Below are positions 7,433 to 12,479 of a DNA stretch of 12,479 bases, piece by piece. The stretch lies in the NCBI GenBank assembly GCA_910583725.1, contig CAJTXZ010000026.1:1-12479 (forward strand). The letters are read 5' to 3'. Below the pieces are notes generated by a model that worked only from the letters and a program-made list of their open reading frames with translations, was not told the DNA's origin and did no database searches. This stretch comes from an uncultured Vampirovibrio sp. Lineage in GTDB: Bacteria; Cyanobacteriota; Vampirovibrionia; Gastranaerophilales; Gastranaerophilaceae. Position numbers and translations under genes: made by a program. Position 1 is the first letter of the stretch, and the number at the start of each line of letters is the position of its first letter.

Positions 7433-7788
7433 GCTAGATTTTCCGGTGTATATTTTTCTATTTGTATAATTTCACCCTCAATTGTGCCATTTATATATTC
7501 TTCAAAAAACCTTTTTAATTCAGAGCCTGATATAAAATATTGATATAAAAATATCTCTTCGTCACTTTTTCTCATTAGTGAAATATTGTATTTTAAATCA
7601 TACGAAAAATCCCTAAGACTTTTTTCGCTAAATCTTATGCCATTAACATCTTTTTTTAATTTTACATATTCAAATCCAAGAAAATTTTTGATTTCAGCTA
7701 ACTTGTTTTTGCTGCTGAAGCTTTTGCCCTTGGGCTTTCTGGTTTGAAATTGTTTTATTTTATCGTCACTCACATAATCATTAAACAC
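7429..7788 (-). CDS. Small unknown protein translationally coupled to the radical SAM gene
   Basis: This is a 119-residue basic, mixed alpha/beta soluble protein (MFNDYVSDDKIKQF ... EIIQIEKYTPENLA) with no signal peptide, membrane helix or cysteine. I do not recognise it, and it is not the DUF2344 partner. Its TGA overlaps the next gene's ATG by 4 bp, so it belongs to the same operon. The frame opens at 7803 and contains no ATG at its 5' end. The first usable start is GTG at 7788-7786; a second GTG lies five codons later at 7773-7771. Neither has a recognisable Shine-Dalgarno sequence, so the exact N-terminus is uncertain. The conserved-looking, uninterrupted frame and the coupling argue that it is real. 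Confidence 0.7.
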   Translation of the reverse strand: MFNDYVSDDKIKQFQTRKPKGKSFSSKNKLAEIKNFLGFEYVKLKKDVNGIRFSEKSLRDFSYDLKYNISLMRKSDEEIFLYQYFISGSELKRFFEEYINGTIEGEIIQIEKYTPENLA

Positions 7789-7819
7789 TATTTTAAAAAA
7801 ATATCAAAATTTCTTAACA

Positions 7820-7848
7820 AATATAAATCTCGCCAATATGTATTTCGA
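7820..7848 (-). promoter_or_regulatory. Candidate promoter of the small protein / radical SAM operon
   Basis: On the minus strand, TCGAAA (7848-7843; 4 of 6 to TTGACA) and TATATT (7825-7820; 5 of 6 to TATAAT) are 17 bases apart. The predicted start near 7813 leaves about 25 leader bases with no SD before GTG 7788. The preceding terminator at 7860-7890 makes a new promoter here necessary. Confidence 0.45.
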
Positions 7849-7859
7849 TTTTCAATGCA

Positions 7860-7890
7860 AAAAACCCGCCATATTTTCTGACGGGTTTTT
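7860..7890 (-). terminator. Strong terminator after the 461-residue HEAT-like gene
   Basis: AAAAACCCG at 7860-7868 pairs with CGGGTTTTT at 7882-7890. The stem can be extended inward past one mismatch by CA/TG pairs. On the minus strand the hairpin ends in a run of at least six T, 22 bp beyond the stop codon at 7913. It would also work on the plus strand. Confidence 0.85.
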
Positions 7891-7912
7891 AATCGCATGT
7901 ATTTTTAAAGAT

Positions 7913-9298
7913 TTAAGCTGCGGTTTGCTGCGGGAATTGAACAACTTCGCCTTTTTGTTGTTCGTCTGGTGCTTGTTGTTGTGCTTCTGCTGTTTCTTGC
8001 TGAGGCATTTGAATAATATCTCCGCCTTGTTCGTTTGTTGGAGCTTGTTCAACTTCTGCTGTTTCTTGCTGAGGCATTTGAATTATGTCTCCGCCTTCCT
8101 GTGTGCCATTATCCTGTACGCCTTCTTGTTGGGGTTGAGCTGCCACACCAAATTTATTTAATACTTCCTGGGCTGCTTGCTGAATAATAGGCTCAGGATC
8201 ATTTAAGGAATTTTGAAGTGAGGATTGAATTACCGCAGCATCTTCAGGTTTTGCCACATAAGACAGGGCTTGAATACCTGCAAGTCTTACTTCCGGATTT
8301 TCATTTGTCTGAATTTGGTTTTGAATTTCCTTGAAACCTATTAAATTATCTGTACTTAGTGGAATTAAATTATTTGTTTCGCCCTGTGCTGCCATATAAG
8401 CGTCTAATTCGTCTCTTTGGTTTTTCTGTAACATTGCCAAAGTGAACATAGAAATTATTTTATTTTTATCGGCTGCGGCTTTAGGAGATATTGTGCTTGC
8501 TAATTGCTGTTCTTCGGGGGTTAATTGTTCACCATTATTAGCCTTTGCAATTGCCGCAAGCTGTTCGGGTGTTGAATCCTGTAGTTGCGAATTGTCTGCG
8601 TTTACTATATCTGCAAGACTTCCCATAATCTGCTGGTTTAAAACCTGCTGGGCAACTGCTGGCTCGCTTTGACTGTAGTTTGCAATTTGTGTTATAGCTG
8701 CCTCTTGTGCTGCCGGGTCTGTGCTTTGCAGGGCAGTTACAAGGCCTGCAACATCAACTGTTTGTGCTGGTTGCACCGGCTGTTGCACCTGAATTTCAGG
8801 AGTTGGTGCTGCTGGTGCCTGAGGCTGTACTGTAGGCTGTTGCATTACTGTTTCAGGCATTGGCTGTGGCTGTGGTGATACAACTTGCGGTGGTGCTTCA
8901 TAAACCGGCTGCTGAGGCATTTGTGCACTTGGGTATGGTAATATTTGTCCTCCTGGATACCCTGGTAATGGCTGCTGAGGCATTTGCATGCCAGGGTATG
9001 GCAGAATTTGTCCGCCCGGATATCCCAAAGGCTGCTGCATTGGCATTCCGGGATATTGAGGCATCTGCATTCCGGGATATTGTTGAGGCATTGGCGCCAT
9101 CGGGTAAGGAGCATACGGAGCTTGCTCAGCCCCATATAAAGATGCTTGTGGGTAATTATATAATTGATTTGTATAATTTGGTTGCATAGCTGCAGGCTGA
9201 GGGGAAGCATATGCCTTCGGCTCAAAAATCTGAATGTTTACAGCACTTGCACTTGGTGTTCCCTGAGCATACGGTTGAGCGTATTGTGGTTGTATCAT
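7913..9298 (-). CDS. Pro/Gln-rich protein with HEAT-like helical repeats and internal tandem repeats
   Basis: This 461-residue protein is of unknown function. Residues 1-180 are disordered and rich in Pro, Gln, Tyr and Met. They carry short motifs shared with the 285-residue protein upstream: AVNIQIFEP at 19-27, AMQP at 37-40 and SLYGA at 53-57. Residues about 71-131 contain YPG-type repeats, including two copies of GYPGGQILPYP. Residues about 181-232 and 316-385 are alpha-helical in HEAT style (VAGLVTALQSTDPAAQEAAI; ENPEVRLAGIQALSYVA; NDPEPIIQQAAQEVLNKF). The tail (400-461) holds two near-identical GGDIIQMPQQETAE units plus a degenerate third, GEVVQFPQQTA. There is no signal peptide or membrane helix. 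AAGGAG at 9310-9305 supports ATG 9298. HEAT folds usually scaffold protein contacts, and the low-complexity arms suggest assembly or surface association, which is inference. The gene is 163 bp downstream of the 148-residue gene and has its own strong terminator. Confidence 0.85.
   Translation of the reverse strand: MIQPQYAQPYAQGTPSASAVNIQIFEPKAYASPQPAAMQPNYTNQLYNYPQASLYGAEQAPYAPYPMAPMPQQYPGMQMPQYPGMPMQQPLGYPGGQILPYPGMQMPQQPLPGYPGGQILPYPSAQMPQQPVYEAPPQVVSPQPQPMPETVMQQPTVQPQAPAAPTPEIQVQQPVQPAQTVDVAGLVTALQSTDPAAQEAAITQIANYSQSEPAVAQQVLNQQIMGSLADIVNADNSQLQDSTPEQLAAIAKANNGEQLTPEEQQLASTISPKAAADKNKIISMFTLAMLQKNQRDELDAYMAAQGETNNLIPLSTDNLIGFKEIQNQIQTNENPEVRLAGIQALSYVAKPEDAAVIQSSLQNSLNDPEPIIQQAAQEVLNKFGVAAQPQQEGVQDNGTQEGGDIIQMPQQETAEVEQAPTNEQGGDIIQMPQQETAEAQQQAPDEQQKGEVVQFPQQTAA
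7984..8097. repeat. Direct repeat encoding the C-terminal DIIQMPQQETAE units
   Basis: Two 45-bp copies, 7984-8028 and 8053-8097, differ at two positions by my reading and repeat with a 69-bp (23-codon) period, so the frame is kept. A third, degenerate protein-level copy lies between them and the stop codon. Near-identity at the DNA level suggests recent duplication or ongoing homogenisation within the 461-residue protein gene. Confidence 0.85.
8907..9029. repeat. Tandem repeat encoding the GYPGGQILPYP units
   Basis: Two in-frame units of about 63 and 60 bp, beginning GGCTGCTGAGGCATTTG at 8907 and 8970, encode 21- and 20-residue copies built on GYPGGQILPYP and QMPQQP. Shorter degenerate versions (YPGMQMPQ, YPGMPMQQP) continue to about 9087. 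The DNA copies are more diverged than the C-terminal repeat. Confidence 0.8.
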
Positions 9299-9415
9299 CT
9301 TTATCTCCTTTAAAAATACATTATTTTTTCAAAAATTTAATATGCTTTTACTGTTTAAAGTCCCGTGAAGAATATAAATTGCTCTTTTTCGGACTAATTT
9401 TTAAATAAATTTTTT

Positions 9416-9438
9416 AAAATCAAGCTATTGCTGATTTT
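9416..9438 (-). terminator. Weak stem-loop after the 148-residue gene
   Basis: AAAATC (9416-9421) pairs with GATTTT (9433-9438) and AGC (9423-9425) with GCT (9430-9432), with one bulged A and loop TATT. It lies 23 bp past the stop codon at 9462. There is no T tract beyond the stem on the minus strand, so it may be a weak terminator or attenuator, or it may do nothing. A further imperfect stem (AGTCC at 9359-9363 with GGACT at 9391-9395) follows in the same gap. Confidence 0.3.
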
Positions 9439-9461
9439 GAGTACTTTACATTTCTTAACAA

Positions 9462-9908
9462 TTATTTATCAAGGTAATCTTTCCTTTCAAAAATACTGGT
9501 GCCGTTCACAATTGTATCGAAAATTAGTGAAGCTGCCATGCCAACGAGTGCAATTGTTTTAGCTGTTTTTGATTTTGCAATAAGCCCCATTGTGCCAAAA
9601 CCGACAGTAAATATATTATTTTTTATGCATTCGCCAATTCCTGAGAAATATCCGCCGATTCTGCCGCCAATTTCGTATAATTTGTCAGTAAAATCATTAT
9701 CTGCAAAGAATTTCTTTGTTGCAGCATGCTTTGCACTCGGATAATTTAATTTCGAAGCACCTATTTCATCTCTGACGAATTTATCAGCAGAAGCTTGGGC
9801 TCCGCAATTTTTTGAGCGTCTTTTACCCATGCTATGTGCTTCAATTACTACGGAAGCAAGACCCAGAGTTGAAGCTGCTTTTGTCGCTATGCCTGATATT
9901 GTAGCCAT
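9462..9908 (-). CDS. Small hydrophobic Gly/Ala-rich protein coupled to the 285-residue HEAT-like gene
   Basis: This 148-residue protein of unknown function has a short-side-chain, weakly hydrophobic N-terminus (ATISGIATKAASTLGLASVVIEA). A basic linker (GKRRSKN) follows, then a polar middle (about 35-78) with several Lys and Asp. The C-terminal third holds a Gly-rich stretch (GGRIGGYFSGIGECI, then NIFTVGFGTMGLIA) and a likely membrane or membrane-associated helix at about 117-135 (KTIALVGMAASLIFDTIVNG). I see no cleavable signal peptide with a classical motif. ATG 9908 overlaps the upstream TAA by one base (TAATG). A perfect AGGAGG at 9921-9916 lies 7 bases before it, so it is efficiently translated from the same transcript. 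The overlap suggests that it acts with the 285-residue protein, for example as a membrane partner, which is inference. Confidence 0.8.
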   Translation of the reverse strand: MATISGIATKAASTLGLASVVIEAHSMGKRRSKNCGAQASADKFVRDEIGASKLNYPSAKHAATKKFFADNDFTDKLYEIGGRIGGYFSGIGECIKNNIFTVGFGTMGLIAKSKTAKTIALVGMAASLIFDTIVNGTSIFERKDYLDK

Positions 9909-10765
9909 TATGCTGCCTCCTGAATTTGGCCTTGATTATTTTGGCTTAAATCCGGAATTGTTGTTGTCTGGGCAGACATTTTGAGTAAAATTTGTGCTGC
10001 AAGCGCTGCGTCTTCGCCATATTCTAGGTCGGTTCTATTTTGAAGCTGTTTAAGAATTTCTATCGTTTCTTCATTTCCCTGTGCATAGCCTACATCAAGG
10101 GTTGTGAGGCCGATGTACCTAACTGATGCCTTTGGGTCCTGAATTACTTTGTTCAATAATGCACAAAGCGCTGGGTCGTCTTTTCTTGTGTCATCCTCCT
10201 TAAATCTTTCAAGTAGTTCTTTTGCGGCTGTAAGCCTGATTTTTGGGTCCTGATTATTTAGATAATTCTCTAATGACCTGATATAATCATCTGTTAATAC
10301 AACTTTTTCTTTTGTCTTGGCTTGCTGATTTTCGGCAGGCTTGTTGCTTGCCTCTTTTGTTGTTTCCTGCTCCGCCTCTTTTGGTGTGGCTTCCGGAGTA
10401 TTTTGAGGCGTTGCGGTATTTTGTTCAGCCGTATTAGCGTTTTGCGGTTGTGCCTGATTAATCTGCGCATTGTAGTTCATTGGATAAGTTGGCGCAGGTG
10501 TTTGGCCTTGAGCCCCATACAAACTTGTGTTTTGATAAAGCGGCATCACTGGCTGCATTGCTGAATATTGTGGATTTTGTGCGCCGCCGTTTGCTGTCGG
10601 GTTAAATATTTGTATATTAACTGCTCCTACAGATGATGATGGCGCAGTTGTCTGTGCGGCCGGATAATATGGCTGCGTCTGATAAGGCATTGCCTGGGCA
10701 GTATATTGTGTATACTGCGGATATTGGGAATATTGTTGATATTGCGGACTAAAACCTGTACCCAT
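9908..10765 (-). CDS. Tyr/Gln/Pro-rich protein with C-terminal HEAT-like helices, paralogue of the 461-residue protein
   Basis: This 285-residue protein begins with a Tyr/Gln-rich disordered stretch (MGTGFSPQYQQYSQYPQY). It then carries the shared motifs AVNIQIFNP at 48-56, AMQP at 69-72 and SLYGA at 81-85. An Asn/Gln/Thr/Glu-rich linker spans about 95-152. Residues about 155-262 form a helical domain in HEAT style (DYIRSLENYLNNQDPKIRLTA; QDPKASVRYIGLTTLD; EDAALAAQILLKM). There is no signal peptide or membrane helix, and one cysteine (201). AAGGAT just upstream supports ATG 10765. It is first in a transcription unit with the 148-residue hydrophobic gene and lies close to the 461-residue paralogue. 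The function is unknown. A scaffold or protein-interaction role follows from the HEAT-like fold, but it is inference. Confidence 0.85.
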   Translation of the reverse strand: MGTGFSPQYQQYSQYPQYTQYTAQAMPYQTQPYYPAAQTTAPSSSVGAVNIQIFNPTANGGAQNPQYSAMQPVMPLYQNTSLYGAQGQTPAPTYPMNYNAQINQAQPQNANTAEQNTATPQNTPEATPKEAEQETTKEASNKPAENQQAKTKEKVVLTDDYIRSLENYLNNQDPKIRLTAAKELLERFKEDDTRKDDPALCALLNKVIQDPKASVRYIGLTTLDVGYAQGNEETIEILKQLQNRTDLEYGEDAALAAQILLKMSAQTTTIPDLSQNNQGQIQEAA

Positions 10766-10781
10766 TATAAAATCCTTACCT

Positions 10782-10810
10782 TTTATATATTAATAAACAC
10801 CGCAAGCCAA
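10782..10810 (-). promoter_or_regulatory. Candidate promoter of the HEAT-like gene group
   Basis: On the minus strand, TTGGCT (10810-10805) and TATAAA (10787-10782) are exactly 17 bases apart. The predicted transcript start near 10775 would place the SD (AAGGAT, 10777-10772) at the very 5' end, leaving almost no leader. The true start may therefore be slightly different, or a second upstream promoter may exist. Confidence 0.45.
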
Positions 10811-10873
10811 AAATAAATGCCAATTTTTTTAAAAATATTAAGAAATATTAATTTTAATTAGAAAAAATGTTTG

Positions 10874-10908
10874 TGTTAGAATGTACTAAAACAGTTCTTA
10901 TTTGAGGA
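10874..10908 (+). promoter_or_regulatory. gatB promoter (extended -10) and ribosome binding site
   Basis: TGTTAGAAT at 10874-10882 is an extended -10 element (TGn plus TAGAAT, 5 of 6 to TATAAT), with a weak TTAATT at 10854-10859 as -35 (17-base spacer). GAGGA at 10904-10908 lies 6 bases before the gatB ATG. The 149-bp gap at 10766-10914 holds this promoter and the divergent one, and nothing else I can see. Confidence 0.55.
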
Positions 10909-10914
10909 ATTTTT

Positions 10915-12366
10915 ATGGAATTTGAGGAATTAAAGCAAAAATATGAAATGGTAATCGGTTTAGAAGTTCATGCGCAGCTAAAAACCAAAACAAAAATCTT
11001 TGCACCTGATGGTGCTGAATTCGGCCATGAACCAAACAGCCAAACTTCTCCGATTACACTTGGCATGCCGGGTGTGCTTCCTGTCTTAAATAAAGCAGTC
11101 GTTGATATGGCAATATTAACAGGCCTTGCCTTAAATTGCGAAATTCCAAATAGATGTAAATTTGACAGAAAACAATACTTCTATCCTGACCTGCCAAAGG
11201 GCTATCAAATTTCTCAATACGATGAACCTATATGTGGAAAAGGCAGTATAAAAATCTCAAATAAAACAATAGGTATTACAAGGGCTCACCTTGAAGAAGA
11301 TGCCGGGAAGCTTGTTCATGCAGGTTCAGCAGGAATCTATGGCTCTTCTTATTCGCTTGTGGACTTAAACAGAGCCGGTACTCCACTCTTGGAAATTGTG
11401 TCAGAGCCCGATATGCGCTCTTCTGATGAAGCAAGAGAATATATGGAGGAACTTAGGAATATTTTAAGATATATAGGCGTTTGTGACGGTAACCTTGAAG
11501 AAGGCTCCATGCGCTGTGACGCCAATATTTCAATCCGCCCGAAAGGCCAAAAGGAATTTGGCACCCGTGCTGAGATTAAAAACGTAAACAGCTTTAAAGC
11601 CCTCCAGCGAGCTATTGAATATGAATTTGAAAGACAAATAGAACTTGTTGAGCGCGGTGAAGAGGTTGTGCAAGAAACAAGACTTTGGGATGATTCAAAG
11701 GGCATGACATCTTCTATGAGAGGAAAGGAAGATGCCCATGACTACAGATATTTCCCAGAACCAGATCTTATGCCTCTTGAAATAAGCAGGGAATGGGTTG
11801 AAAGAGTAAGAAAAACCATGCCTGAACTTCCTAACCAAAAGCTTGAAAGATATATTGGGCTTGGACTTTCAGAATACGATGCGTCAGTTCTGGTTAACCA
11901 GCTTGATATGGCCCTGTTTTTTGATAAAGCAATACAAGAAAATATTAATCCAAAAACAGCTTCTAACTTTATTATGGGTGAAATTGCTGCTTTTCTTAAG
12001 GAAGAAAAAATTTCAATTGATGAATCAAAATTGTCTGTAGAAAATTTTGTAAAATTAATCCAACTCCTTGAAAAAGGCACAATTTCAAATAATATAGCAA
12101 AATCTTTGGTTATTGATATCCTAAAAACCGGTGAAGACTCTGCAAAACTTGTTGAGAAAAAAGGCTTGAGTGTTTTATCTAACCCGGATGAAATTTTGCC
12201 TGTTATTCAAAATGTTATTGCAAATAATCCTAATCAGGTTGCTGCATACAAAGGCGGAAAAGATAAATTGTTCGGCTTCTTTGTAGGCCAGGTTATGAAA
12301 GAAACCAAAGGAAGAGCCAACCCCCAGCTTTTAAATGAACTTTTAAAGAAAGAGCTGGAAAAATAA
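10915..12366 (+). CDS. gatB: Aspartyl/glutamyl-tRNA(Asn/Gln) amidotransferase subunit B
   Basis: GatB is the kinase/transamidase subunit of the GatCAB complex. It activates Glu-tRNA(Gln) or Asp-tRNA(Asn) with ATP and amidates it using ammonia delivered from GatA. The 483-residue length is normal. Family motifs are VIGLEVHAQL at 13-22, RKQYFYPDLPKGYQISQYD at 85-103, GITRAHLEEDAGKL at 120-133, SLVDLNRAGTPLLEIVSEPD at 147-166, EEGSMRCDANIS at 195-206, AEIKNVNS at 219-226, and DYRYFPEPDL at 276-285. The helical tail (about 335-483) ends with the YqeY-like tRNA-binding part, GRANPQLLNELL. The metal-site cysteines of some GatB proteins are absent near residue 30 (IFAPDGAEF), as in Staphylococcus-type enzymes. 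Neither gatA nor gatC is adjacent, so the complex is encoded at split loci. Confidence 0.97.
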   Translation: MEFEELKQKYEMVIGLEVHAQLKTKTKIFAPDGAEFGHEPNSQTSPITLGMPGVLPVLNKAVVDMAILTGLALNCEIPNRCKFDRKQYFYPDLPKGYQISQYDEPICGKGSIKISNKTIGITRAHLEEDAGKLVHAGSAGIYGSSYSLVDLNRAGTPLLEIVSEPDMRSSDEAREYMEELRNILRYIGVCDGNLEEGSMRCDANISIRPKGQKEFGTRAEIKNVNSFKALQRAIEYEFERQIELVERGEEVVQETRLWDDSKGMTSSMRGKEDAHDYRYFPEPDLMPLEISREWVERVRKTMPELPNQKLERYIGLGLSEYDASVLVNQLDMALFFDKAIQENINPKTASNFIMGEIAAFLKEEKISIDESKLSVENFVKLIQLLEKGTISNNIAKSLVIDILKTGEDSAKLVEKKGLSVLSNPDEILPVIQNVIANNPNQVAAYKGGKDKLFGFFVGQVMKETKGRANPQLLNELLKKELEK

Positions 12367-12444
12367 ACATGTTTCTGCTATCCTTAAATGGTGCAGATAA
12401 ATATAGCATGATTGAAAATAGAATATATGCCGATGTGATGCCAA

Positions 12445-12466
12445 GCTTTGTAAAACAAAGCGTTTT
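12445..12466 (+). terminator. Possible terminator after gatB
   Basis: GCTTTG at 12445-12450 pairs perfectly with CAAAGC at 12456-12461 around a TAAAA loop, followed by GTTTT. It lies about 80 bp after the gatB stop codon. The stem is short and the T tract is interrupted, so efficiency is uncertain. I see no convincing gene in the rest of 12367-12479. Confidence 0.45.
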
Positions 12467-12479
12467 ATGATAAGTAGAC

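Noticed and set aside
7838..8161. 107-codon plus-strand ORF rich in Cys and Leu, opposite the end of the 461-residue gene
   Set aside because: It is an antisense shadow of the Gln-rich repeats (CAG/CAA read as CTG/TTG), it begins before and runs through the terminator, and it has no ribosome binding site.
8845..9225. Minus-strand 126-codon and plus-strand 109-codon ORFs across the Pro/Gln repeat region
   Set aside because: Low-complexity repeats keep alternative frames open. The frame with SD, N-terminal motif and HEAT-like domain is the real gene.
11349..12080. Antisense ORFs of 118 and 112 codons within gatB
   Set aside because: They lie opposite strongly conserved gatB coding sequence and their translations show no protein-like features.
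12369..12470. 33-codon plus-strand ORF after gatB (MFLLSLNGADKY...)
   Set aside because: It has no Shine-Dalgarno sequence, no recognisable content, and its end overlaps the probable gatB terminator hairpin; most likely chance.

Overview
This window is AT-rich DNA with tightly packed, full-length bacterial genes. The content points to a low-GC bacterium of the gut Melainabacteria/Vampirovibrionia type (Candidatus Gastranaerophilales). This placement is inference from three things: overall gene style, the pair of Pro/Gln/Tyr-rich HEAT-like proteins, and a stand-alone B12-binding-type radical SAM protein. No 16S or other phylogenetic marker is present to prove it, and a clostridial or other low-GC lineage is not excluded. 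I see no tRNA, rRNA, CRISPR array, insertion sequence or phage gene.

Layout. (1) 1-1200, minus: the first 400 codons of an unrecognised Ser/Asn/Lys-rich protein that runs off the left edge. (2) 1403-2362, plus: class II fructose-bisphosphate aldolase, with a clear terminator behind it. (3) 2550-5552, plus: a likely signalling cluster. It consists of a small regulator with an OmpR-type winged-helix end but no receiver domain, a soluble-looking histidine kinase, and a membrane-anchored TPR protein. The kinase gene starts without a Shine-Dalgarno sequence, directly downstream of two consensus-like promoters. The TPR gene follows the kinase by 5 bp.

(4) 7788-5642, minus: a small unknown protein coupled by an ATGA overlap to a TIGR03960-type radical SAM protein. 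This pair converges on the signalling cluster. (5) 10765-7913, minus: a lineage-specific-looking group. A 285-residue HEAT-like protein is coupled by a TAATG overlap to a 148-residue hydrophobic protein, and then comes a 461-residue HEAT-like protein. The two HEAT-like proteins share an N-terminal series of short motifs (VNIQIF.P, AMQP, SLYGA) embedded in disordered Pro/Gln/Tyr-rich sequence. The larger one also carries two sets of internal tandem repeats. (6) 10915-12366, plus: gatB, divergent from the HEAT-like group, with a possible terminator near the right edge.

The housekeeping genes (aldolase, GatB) serve central carbon metabolism and tRNA-dependent amidation. The most novel material is the paralogous HEAT-like pair with its intervening hydrophobic protein, and the receiver-less regulator/kinase/TPR cluster.
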